Source: Oligoflexales bacterium (GTDB taxonomy: Bacteria > Bdellovibrionota_B > Oligoflexia > Oligoflexales > CACXFL01). From it: DNA of 8,792 nucleotides. The notes under the pieces are model-generated. The model saw nothing but the letters and a program-made list of their open reading frames with translations. It was not told where the DNA came from and ran no database searches. The position numbers and the translations under genes were made by a program. Location: NCBI GenBank assembly GCA_028282865.1, contig JANQHA010000559.1, positions 1 through 8,792 on the forward strand, in the 5' to 3' direction. This document shows positions 1-5,649 of the stretch, one piece after another. How positions within the stretch are numbered: the first letter of the stretch is position 1; each line of letters opens with the position of its first letter.

Positions 1-225
1 CGATACCTTTACCTTGCGGGTATCGATGAACTCGATCAGTGAGACGCAGTAGCGATGCGCGGCGCCCTCCAGTTTAGTACAGCGTTCTCCCGCAGAATAG
101 ATTCGACCGGCAATGGTCTGAGCTGCCGAAACCTCTTCTTTGGTAATTTCCGAATGAAACGAAGTTTTGGTACAACTTCCAACAGTTAACAGAATCAAAA
201 TTAATATCTGAACCATTTTAATCAA
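1..225 (-). CDS. Putative lipoprotein, C-terminus cut off by the window edge
   Basis: Reverse-strand reading frame open from a TTG at 225-223 to the window edge (75 codons, no stop). The N-terminus has a Lys at residue 3, a hydrophobic stretch (residues 5-15, rich in Ile/Leu) and a lipobox V-G-S-C with the lipid-accepting Cys at residue 18, so the product is expected to be exported and lipid-anchored by the Lgt/LspA route. The residue after the Cys is Thr, which by the usual rule does not argue for inner-membrane retention. The visible mature part has two more cysteines (49 and 60) and no domain I recognise. TTG is preferred over the ATG at 216-214 because GGAGGG (231-236 on the reverse strand) lies 5 nt from the TTG but 14 nt from the ATG. 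The gene is divergent from flagellin; whether it is related to motility is unknown. Confidence 0.7.
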   Translation of the reverse strand, partial: MIKMVQILILILLTVGSCTKTSFHSEITKEEVSAAQTIAGRIYSAGERCTKLEGAAHRYCVSLIEFIDTRKVKVS

Positions 226-230
226 AACTT

Positions 231-236
231 CCCTCC
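231..236 (-). promoter_or_regulatory. Shine-Dalgarno site deciding a TTG start for the lipoprotein gene
   Basis: GGAGGG on the reverse strand, 5 nt upstream of TTG (225-223). The alternative ATG would be 14 nt away, which is too far for a good start, so the signal peptide probably begins M-I-K-M-V rather than M-V-Q. Confidence 0.65.
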
Positions 237-240
237 ACTC

Positions 241-267
241 TAAAGTTTAAAGGATTACGGCCAATCC
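241..267 (+). promoter_or_regulatory. Candidate sigma-28 promoter A upstream of flagellin
   Basis: TAAAGTTT at 241-248 matches the enterobacterial FliA -35 consensus at all 8 positions. It is followed by exactly 11 nt and then GCCAATCC (260-267), a 5/8 match to the -10 consensus GCCGATAA. A start near 274 would give a leader of about 47 nt. Flagellin genes are classical sigma-28 targets, which supports the reading. The imperfect -10 and the overlap with candidate B leave open which one is used. Confidence 0.5.
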
Positions 268-268
268 C

Positions 269-295
269 TCAATATCTGTAAAGAGTTACCGATAG
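269..295 (+). promoter_or_regulatory. Candidate sigma-28 promoter B upstream of flagellin
   Basis: TCAA (269-272), 15 nt, then ACCGATAG (288-295). The FliA consensus is TAAA-N15-GCCGATAA, so this is 3/4 in the -35 core and 6/8 in the -10, at the correct spacing. A start near 302 would leave a short leader of about 19 nt that still includes the ribosome binding site AGGA at 312-315. The same arrangement recurs at 4773-4799, which is the main reason to take it seriously. Confidence 0.5.
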
Positions 296-320
296 AGAAA
301 GAAATACGTGTAGGATTTTT

Positions 321-1256
321 ATGACTATCGGCCTGAACAATAAAGGCATCAATGCCAAACTTGCTAGAAATCTCGAAGATGCCGGCAAAAAACGAGCCGA
401 CTCGCTAGAGAGGCTTTCTACCGGTAAGATTTTTACAGCTAGGGAGCCAAAGCCAGCCGAGCGAGCTCTATCTGAGCAGATGGACTTTAGGCTTCGAGGG
501 TTAGCGGCATCAAAGCGCAATATAAACGATGCGGTATCGCTACTTCAAACTGCTGAATCAAGTTTATCAGAAATCAACAACATCATAATTAGGATGAAAG
601 AATTAAACGTCGCGGGGGCAACAACAACATTTACTGACCAAGAGCGAAGGTATTTATTTATTGAGTACGAGGCACTATACAACGAACTTGAGCGCATTGC
701 TGTTACCACTGAATACAATGGCATTCCACTACTAAATGGCGAAAGTGACGATGCTCCCGAAGAGCTAATATTTAGAATAGACGATCCGCATATATCGGAC
801 GACTACTTTGATTCTGAGGACATTAACGTCATCAAGTTTGAAGGATTAAAATCAGTCGTATCAACACCTGAAGGACTAGGTTTAGGAAGCGCTAGAGACC
901 TACTAGCAGATACTTCTGAGATTGAAGGGCTAAGTATCGAAGACGTTCAAGAGCTAATGGAGCCAGTTGAGGATGGATTCGCGACCGTTTACGACGAGTC
1001 CATAAACCGCCTATCAACCCAACGAGCAGTATTTGGCGCAATGCAGTCACGGCTACAAAGAAGCATGGACTTTATGGACGTATACCAAGAGAATATCTCA
1101 GCAGCAAAGTCGAAAATCACCGACACCGACTATGCGAGGGAAGTCGTCAAACTAACAGAGGCAAATATCTTGATGCAAGCGACTTCGGGACTGCTAGCAC
1201 AGAGTACTTTTGATGCTGGAATTACTTTAAATCTTCTCAGTACATTGACTAGGTAG
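321..1256 (+). CDS. Flagellin (compact, 311 aa)
   Basis: Filament subunit of the bacterial flagellum. The N-terminal D0/D1 domain (residues 1 to about 140) includes the L-x-R-L-S-T-G motif (29-35), the S-x-L-x-T-A-E helix (73-79), R-M-K-E-L-N-V (91-97) and T-T-E-Y-N-G-x-x-L-L-N-G (129-140). The C-terminal D1/D0 domain (about 222-311) has R-L-S-T-Q-R (230-235), an I-T-D-T-D-Y-A-R-E segment (266-274) and the terminal helix with N-I-L-M-Q-A (282-287). Presence of both end domains, and the Q-T-A-E and T-E-Y-N-G motifs, argue for flagellin rather than hook-associated FlgL. Between them lies only a short acidic linker (about 141-220) in place of large outer domains. The D-D-A-A-G element usual after the S-T-G motif is replaced by R-E-P-K-P-A-E-R (41-48). 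ATG start with AGGA 5 nt upstream. A paralogue elsewhere is possible, so I do not assign fliC/flaA/flaB. Confidence 0.9.
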   Translation: MTIGLNNKGINAKLARNLEDAGKKRADSLERLSTGKIFTAREPKPAERALSEQMDFRLRGLAASKRNINDAVSLLQTAESSLSEINNIIIRMKELNVAGATTTFTDQERRYLFIEYEALYNELERIAVTTEYNGIPLLNGESDDAPEELIFRIDDPHISDDYFDSEDINVIKFEGLKSVVSTPEGLGLGSARDLLADTSEIEGLSIEDVQELMEPVEDGFATVYDESINRLSTQRAVFGAMQSRLQRSMDFMDVYQENISAAKSKITDTDYAREVVKLTEANILMQATSGLLAQSTFDAGITLNLLSTLTR

Positions 1257-1292
1257 GCCCCAAAGGGTAACATGAGTGCGACTCAAACACAT

Positions 1293-1296
1293 GAGG
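1293..1296 (+). promoter_or_regulatory. Shine-Dalgarno site favouring a TTG start for the App1-like gene
   Basis: GAGG at 1293-1296 is 7 nt before TTG 1304 but only 1 nt before GTG 1298. An in-frame stop TGA at 1292-1294 rules out any start further upstream. TTG 1304 is therefore the better start; the difference is two residues. Confidence 0.55.
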
Positions 1297-1303
1297 CGTG
1301 ATC

Positions 1304-2392
1304 TTGTCTACACTATGGAATATACTAAAACCAAAGCCGAAGGGTGCTTACGATTTTAGGAAATTAATAGATTATAAGCCTCGAGACAATCCCATCCAAA
1401 ATATCAGCGATATTCATATTATCTGTGACATCGACAAGACTTACCTCGAGACAGACTTCGAATCACTATTTCATATGGCGAAGGTGGCCTTTGAATCAGC
1501 AAATGACAAGGTGACAGTAAGTGGTGCATCGGAGTTTTTGTTAGCAGCTAGGTGGGGAAGCAACGACCCCGACGAATCGGCGAACTACCCTCGTAACTTG
1601 CACTTCGTTTCATCTTCCCCCCCACAGCTCAGGTCTGTATTAGAGAAAAAACTAAACTCTGACGGCCTTGATTGGAACAGCGAAACGTTTAAAGATCAAG
1701 CATACAACGTAAAACAAAGACGTTTCGATATGCTCAAAAACCATATTGGTTATAAAACTGCTGCTATCCTCAAATTAGTAAAGCAGTCTAACCCCAACTC
1801 TAAATTCTACCTTATTGGTGATAATAGCGAATCTGATGCGTTCATCTACCTAGGGGTCACCTTACTTTTACGTAATAAGCTCTCAGTGGAAGGCTTTAAA
1901 GATTATTTGGAAATCGGAGGAGCCGCTCCATTTGTAGCCAAAGAAATTAGCCAGGAGTTTAGTGATCTGCCCGAAGCCTCGGTCGAGGCGGTTTTGATCC
2001 GTCAGGCGCCTAACTATGAATTTACCGAGAGCAGTCAGCTAACCGATGGAATTAGGACGTTTGATAATTACCTGCAAGCAGCTTTTATACTCACACAGCA
2101 TAGGCTCATTCCAAGTCAACTATTATTCTCCCTGTGTCGAACATTTCACAATAAGTTTTGGTTCCAGCGTTCAGACATTGTCAACCATTTAAATAGCTTT
2201 TATAAAGTAGCCAACTGCGACAAACTCAAGGAAGCTATTGATGCGGTCAGAGACCGTTTTAGCTCAGACTCTATAGCGCCAAAATCGATGACAGGTATCG
2301 AAACGGATTTATCCGCTTGCGACTTTAGTTATTTAGATAACCTTCAGGAAGATCACTGCTTAGAACTTGCAAAAAAATGGTCTCTCACCTAA
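1304..2392 (+). CDS. App1-like (DUF2183) phosphatidate phosphatase family protein
   Basis: HAD-type hydrolase resembling the App1 catalytic domain (known in yeast App1 as a Mg-dependent phosphatidate phosphatase that makes diacylglycerol). Numbering from the TTG start: nucleophile motif D-I-D-K-T (42-46; the D-x-D-x-T signature), S-S-S-P (103-106) matching the family's S-x-S-P motif II, a conserved Lys in Y-K-T-A-A (150-154), and G-D-N-S-E-S-D (172-178) matching the G-D-x(4)-D metal-binding motif. A later V-E-A-V-L-I-R strand also fits the family. No signal peptide or membrane segment is evident, so it is probably cytoplasmic or peripheral. The last ~130 residues match nothing I recognise. 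It begins 47 nt after flagellin with no clear terminator between, so read-through from the flagellin promoter is plausible. It is convergent with nadB at a 6-bp gap. Substrate is inferred from the family only; a phosphatase on another phosphorylated substrate remains possible. Confidence 0.75.
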   Translation: MSTLWNILKPKPKGAYDFRKLIDYKPRDNPIQNISDIHIICDIDKTYLETDFESLFHMAKVAFESANDKVTVSGASEFLLAARWGSNDPDESANYPRNLHFVSSSPPQLRSVLEKKLNSDGLDWNSETFKDQAYNVKQRRFDMLKNHIGYKTAAILKLVKQSNPNSKFYLIGDNSESDAFIYLGVTLLLRNKLSVEGFKDYLEIGGAAPFVAKEISQEFSDLPEASVEAVLIRQAPNYEFTESSQLTDGIRTFDNYLQAAFILTQHRLIPSQLLFSLCRTFHNKFWFQRSDIVNHLNSFYKVANCDKLKEAIDAVRDRFSSDSIAPKSMTGIETDLSACDFSYLDNLQEDHCLELAKKWSLT

Positions 2393-2398
2393 GTGTTT

Positions 2399-4039
2399 TT
2401 ACCAGGTCAAAGTGTCCTTTTTAAACCTTCGATCATCTCGCTCAGGATAATCTGAGTTAAAATGAATACCGCGCGATTCTTTGCGAGACATTGCGCAACG
2501 GATAGTTAATAGCGCAACTTGCGAAATATTTCTAACTTCAATAAGCTCAGGAGTAACCCGGTAATCCCAGTAAAAGCTATCTATACTGTGACATATCGTG
2601 GTCACCATGTCGTAGGCCCTACGTAACCTTCGATCACTTCGCACAATTCCAACATAGTTCCACATCAAGCGGCGGATCTGATCCCAAGAGTGAGACAAAA
2701 AAACCAGTTCTTCCGGATGAGCTGCTTTGCCAACCTGCCATGGAAATACTTCAATACTAGAGTTTCCCGAAGGTTTTTCACAACTGAGAACAAATTCGGA
2801 AACCTTGATTGCGTATACCGCAGCCTCCAGCAGGCTGTTAGATGCTAACCTATTAGCCCCGTGCAATCCGGTGCAGCTCACCTCACCGAGCGCATAAAGA
2901 TTATGAACCCCAGTACGACCATGCTGATCTACGACAATTCCACCGCAACTATAATGCGCAGCAGGTACAATAGGAATCATATCTCGCGCCATATCAATTC
3001 CACACTGCATGCAGCGTTGGTAAATATTAGGAAACAGCTGTTTAATCTTGCTCTCACCTAGATGACGAACATCTAAAAAAACATTTGGCTCACCACTTCG
3101 CTTTAATTCGGAGTCGATCGCTCGAGCGACAATATCCCGGGGAGCCATCGAACCGCGGTCATCATATTTCTTTGTAAAATCTTCACCTTTCTTGTTTTTT
3201 ATAATTCCACCTTCACCACGAACGGCCTCGGAAATCAAAAAGCTATTAGCGGAGGAAAAAAACAAGCAGGTGGGATGAAATTGCATAAACTCTAAATTGG
3301 CGACTTTACATCCTGCCCGCCAACCCATAGCCAAACCATCTCCAGTGGAAGACGGCGGGTTTGAGGTGTATAAATAAACCCGCCCGTGACCACCGGTACA
3401 CAAATAAGTATAACGACTTCTTATCTGGTAAATATCACCACTTTTTTTATCCATCACATAGGCACCCAGGCAGCTGTTACTAGAAAAGTCTGGAGCACTT
3501 TTATCGGTCGTTAGCAAATCGACAGCGAGTTGATATTCGATCACTTCAATATTGTCATTTTCCGTTACTCGGCGTGTCAGAGCTCTCATCAGCTCTTTGC
3601 CGGTTACGTCTCTCGCGTGAAGCACCCGCCTAACGGTATGACCGCCTTCGCAGGTTAAGTGATAATCGAGGCTGTTGTCTGAACACGAGCTACCATTATC
3701 CTTAGTAAATCCCACTCCGAGCTTAACAAGTTCATCAACCGCCGCCGGCCCCTCACGCACCACCTCATCAACCACACGCTGGTGACACAACCCTCCACCG
3801 GCCTTTACGGTATCCTCAATATGACGACTGAAAGAGTCATCAGCCCCCACAACCGAAGCGATGCCTCCTTGAGCATAACGAGTGGTATTCTCGTTAAGCT
3901 GGTCTTTAGCAATCACGGTAACTTTGTCTCTTTGCGCTAACCGGAGGGCAAGCATCAGACCAGCAATTCCAGATCCGATCACCAAATGATCAGTCCAGAG
4001 TACTTGGCTGTGGTTTAGAACCTTTTCCTTACTTTTCAT
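2399..4039 (-). CDS. nadB: L-aspartate oxidase NadB
   Basis: FAD-dependent enzyme that oxidises L-aspartate to iminoaspartate, the first step of de novo NAD synthesis; NadA then makes quinolinate. About 546 aa, close to the usual ~540 for NadB. Visible landmarks: N-terminal FAD-binding G-S-G-I-A-G (22-27), the N-T-T-R-Y-A-Q-G-G-I-A segment, the E-G-G-H-T-V-R-R-V-L-H-A family motif, the Q-F-H-P-T substrate-side motif, E-A-V-R-G-E-G-G, A-P-R-D-I-V-A-R, H-Y-x-C-G-G-I near the flavin, and the A-N-R-L-A-S-N-S-L-L-E-A signature. The C-terminal helical domain has the typical R-C-A-M-x-R-K-E-S-R-G-I-H stretch. These favour NadB over succinate dehydrogenase/fumarate reductase flavoproteins. ATG 4039 chosen; a TTG at 4045-4043 would add two residues, and both have only a weak GGGA as ribosome site. 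nadA and nadC are not in the window. Confidence 0.96.
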   Translation of the reverse strand: MKSKEKVLNHSQVLWTDHLVIGSGIAGLMLALRLAQRDKVTVIAKDQLNENTTRYAQGGIASVVGADDSFSRHIEDTVKAGGGLCHQRVVDEVVREGPAAVDELVKLGVGFTKDNGSSCSDNSLDYHLTCEGGHTVRRVLHARDVTGKELMRALTRRVTENDNIEVIEYQLAVDLLTTDKSAPDFSSNSCLGAYVMDKKSGDIYQIRSRYTYLCTGGHGRVYLYTSNPPSSTGDGLAMGWRAGCKVANLEFMQFHPTCLFFSSANSFLISEAVRGEGGIIKNKKGEDFTKKYDDRGSMAPRDIVARAIDSELKRSGEPNVFLDVRHLGESKIKQLFPNIYQRCMQCGIDMARDMIPIVPAAHYSCGGIVVDQHGRTGVHNLYALGEVSCTGLHGANRLASNSLLEAAVYAIKVSEFVLSCEKPSGNSSIEVFPWQVGKAAHPEELVFLSHSWDQIRRLMWNYVGIVRSDRRLRRAYDMVTTICHSIDSFYWDYRVTPELIEVRNISQVALLTIRCAMSRKESRGIHFNSDYPERDDRRFKKDTLTW

Positions 4040-4070
4040 TGACAATCAATCCCATTAACCACGATACTTA

Positions 4071-4092
4071 AAAAGTGACCAGGTCGCCTTTT
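4071..4092. other. Imperfect dyad in the nadB-pgsA divergent spacer
   Basis: AAAAGTGACC-A-GGTCGCCTTTT: the core GACC-A-GGTC (4077-4085) is a perfect inverted repeat, extended by GT/GC and by an A-run facing a T-run with a one-base offset. It lies in the 70-bp spacer between nadB and pgsA start codons, so it could be an operator acting on either gene or a leader hairpin for pgsA. No matching regulator motif is recognised and chance is possible. Confidence 0.3.
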
Positions 4093-4109
4093 CACCTACT
4101 AGGAGTATC

Positions 4110-4688
4110 ATGCAACTAAGCCCACAAAAAGAGCTAAGTCGTTGGCTCAAGGGATGGCCAAATAAGCTGACATTCCTACGCATACTATCGATTCCACTAC
4201 TAATTTTGCTGCACCCACTGGACTTTAACATTGTAAGAATCATCATCGCTTTTGTATTTCTTGCGGCAGCACTGACCGATTTTTTTGATGGCTACCTTGC
4301 TCGAAGGTCTGGTGAAGACTCTATTGAAGGTGCGCTGCTCGATCCGATTGCCGATAAAATGCTCATAATTACTGGACTAGTTTTACTAGTAGCAGCCGAT
4401 CAGCTCTATGCTTGGGTAGCGATACTGCTTATATGCAGAGAAATAGCCGTCTCTGGTATCAGGTTGCTGGCATTGGAGAAAAATATTCATATCGAGGTTA
4501 ATTATTTAGGCAAGGTAAAGACTGTTAGCCAAGTTTTTACGATATTTTGTTTGCTGATGCATAACACTGGTTTCGAGTTCCCATACCGGACTATTGGCAT
4601 GTTATCTCTTTGGTTTACCTTAGGCATTTCGCTATATTCTGGGTACCAGTACTCCAAAGATTTTTGGGACAAACTAAGAATAAGTTAA
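4110..4688 (+). CDS. pgsA: CDP-diacylglycerol--glycerol-3-phosphate 3-phosphatidyltransferase
   Basis: Inner-membrane enzyme that transfers the phosphatidyl group from CDP-diacylglycerol to sn-glycerol 3-phosphate, giving phosphatidylglycerol phosphate, the committed step to phosphatidylglycerol and cardiolipin. The CDP-alcohol phosphotransferase signature D-x2-D-G-x2-A-R-x8-G-x3-D-x3-D is complete: D57, D60-G61, A64-R65, G74, D78, D82. PgsA-type features are P-N-K-L-T-F-L-R-I (17-25) at the first membrane segment, C-R-E-I-A-V-S-G-I-R (109-118) and G-K-V-K-T (134-138). About five to six hydrophobic segments; 192 aa is normal for PgsA. ATG start with AGGAG 4 nt upstream. Phosphatidylserine synthase or cardiolipin synthase (Cls-II) are less likely given the R-E-x-x-x-x-G-x-R motif. 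Confidence 0.93.
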   Translation: MQLSPQKELSRWLKGWPNKLTFLRILSIPLLILLHPLDFNIVRIIIAFVFLAAALTDFFDGYLARRSGEDSIEGALLDPIADKMLIITGLVLLVAADQLYAWVAILLICREIAVSGIRLLALEKNIHIEVNYLGKVKTVSQVFTIFCLLMHNTGFEFPYRTIGMLSLWFTLGISLYSGYQYSKDFWDKLRIS

Positions 4689-4724
4689 AACCTATATACC
4701 TATCAGATGGTTACAGGGACAGTC

Positions 4725-4756
4725 TCAGAGCTTTTTTTTATTCTAAAAAGCTTTGA
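4725..4756 (+). terminator. Hairpin downstream of pgsA, possible terminator without a trailing T-run
   Basis: A 12-bp stem (4725-4736 with 4745-4756, one G-T wobble) encloses an 8-nt loop starting 36 nt after the pgsA stop. Only about five pairs are G-C or wobble and the rest are A-T. The eight Ts (4732-4739) run through the left arm into the loop rather than after the stem, so it is not a standard intrinsic terminator on either strand. It may still end or process the pgsA transcript. Confidence 0.35.
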
Positions 4757-4772
4757 AACAGGCCATAAGTTC

Positions 4773-4799
4773 TCAATATGCCTAGATATCTTCCGATAC
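4773..4799 (+). promoter_or_regulatory. Candidate sigma-28-like promoter of the orphan/MBL operon
   Basis: TCAA (4773-4776), 15 nt, then TCCGATAC (4792-4799), against FliA consensus TAAA-N15-GCCGATAA. The extended element CTCAATAT-N13-CCGATA (4772-4798) is identical in sequence and spacing to 268-294 upstream of flagellin. Transcription would begin near 4806, about 40 nt before the first gene of the unit. Assignment to sigma-28 is inference from the consensus and the shared sequence. Confidence 0.45.
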
Positions 4800-4807
4800 C
4801 TAATAGA

Positions 4808-4818
4808 ATGGATTCCAT
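4808..4818. repeat. Short perfect palindrome ATGGA-T-TCCAT
   Basis: An 11-bp perfect inverted repeat with a single central base, 9 bp downstream of the promoter-like element and 27 bp before the start codon at 4846. The one-base centre cannot form an RNA loop, so if functional it would act as a DNA binding site near the transcription start. It may be chance. Confidence 0.25.
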
Positions 4819-4845
4819 ACGGACAGTTATAGGGACCGAGTAGCA

Positions 4846-5649
4846 ATGGCTAATTGGCGTGGGTCACGTACAATTAAAAATGCGAGTATCTTAGAAAAGC
4901 ATCTAGGAAGGCACCGCAATAGTGCAGAAGCAATGATCGGGCAAAAATTAGAGATCATCGACTGCACTAATCATACTAGCACATCGGATCATACGAAATC
5001 GGTGGTCTCGATTATAAATATGAATAATCATGATCCTCAAAACACTCCACCGACTAACGGAAAGTATTTAAATATTTGCGACATTTCGGCAATAGGTGAC
5101 ACAGCACGACTGGGCAACACTGGCATCCAGATATTAAAACTAAGCCCAGTAAACAAAGTTGTTTTATCTACAATTCTCAGGGGACTATGCAGAAACTCGG
5201 AAAATATAAACAATTTAGACTTCACAAAATGGGGAGCATTATCGGTTCAGCAGAGCAAAATCAATTCTGATAAACAGCACCAAAGCTTCCTTAAAAGTGT
5301 AAGGTCAAAGCAAAATTTGCCAAAAACAACCTTTGGGCATCTAGCGAAATTTTTTCAGGAATGCATTAAGAAGAGCACCATAACCCACACAATTAAAACG
5401 GATGGGCAATTCTGCCAGCACAATATTAAATTTGATGGTGACCAAGAACTTGCAAGTTTAATTAAAACAGCTTCGAAAGCTGAGGATTGTGTGATCGGAT
5501 TTAACCAATGTGAAGGAAAAGTTTCAGAAATCGTGCTTATCTACTCCGTAAACTTGGAGACCTCTGATTTAAATACCGCTGGCCCTATTGCCATATTCTT
5601 CTACAAGCCTAACTTCGGCACCGAAGAGTGCATTAAGGAGGCAGGTTAA
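4846..5649 (+). CDS. Hypothetical protein, first gene of the MBL operon
   Basis: I do not recognise this 267-aa protein. It has no signal peptide, no membrane segment and no clear catalytic motif. The N-terminal ~70 residues are polar (many Asn, Thr, His), which suggests a flexible region. A more ordered stretch may begin at the Y-L-N-I-C-D-I-S segment (about 74-81), followed by a hydrophobic helix-like stretch near 95-115 and a Lys/Gln-rich middle. The C-terminal third alternates polar and hydrophobic residues, with strand-like V-S-E-I-V-L-I-Y-S-V and P-I-A-I-F-F-Y near the end. ATG start with AGGGA 10 nt upstream. Its stop overlaps the ATG of the next gene (TAATG), implying translational coupling and a shared task with the hydrolases, for instance as a partner, substrate-binding or regulatory subunit (inference). 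It may be restricted to a narrow lineage. Confidence 0.8.
   Translation: MANWRGSRTIKNASILEKHLGRHRNSAEAMIGQKLEIIDCTNHTSTSDHTKSVVSIINMNNHDPQNTPPTNGKYLNICDISAIGDTARLGNTGIQILKLSPVNKVVLSTILRGLCRNSENINNLDFTKWGALSVQQSKINSDKQHQSFLKSVRSKQNLPKTTFGHLAKFFQECIKKSTITHTIKTDGQFCQHNIKFDGDQELASLIKTASKAEDCVIGFNQCEGKVSEIVLIYSVNLETSDLNTAGPIAIFFYKPNFGTEECIKEAG

Noticed and set aside
1..25. CGATACC/GGTATCG inverted repeat with 11-nt loop
   Set aside because: It lies within the lipoprotein coding region at the window edge, has no T-run, and cannot be assessed without the sequence to the left.
269..520. Reverse-strand open frame of 83 codons covering the flagellin start
   Set aside because: It overlaps the flagellin D0/D1 coding region and the promoter region and has no recognisable product; shadow frame.
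1257..1303. Terminator between flagellin and the App1-like gene
   Set aside because: Only a 5-bp stem (TGAGT/ACTCA, 1273-1285) with no T-run is present; not a credible terminator.
2861..3061. Forward-strand open frame of 66 codons inside nadB
   Set aside because: It lies wholly within the strongly supported nadB on the opposite strand and shows no motif.
4350..4357. Exact GCCGATAA (sigma-28 -10 consensus) inside pgsA
   Set aside because: It encodes the conserved I-A-D-K part of the CDP-alcohol phosphotransferase motif and has no -35 match at the right distance, so it is explained by coding. It also shows that the 8-mer alone is not proof of a promoter.
4717..4827. GGACAGT direct repeat (4717-4723 and 4821-4827)
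   Set aside because: Only 7 bp, two copies about 100 bp apart, with no flanking similarity; easily chance.
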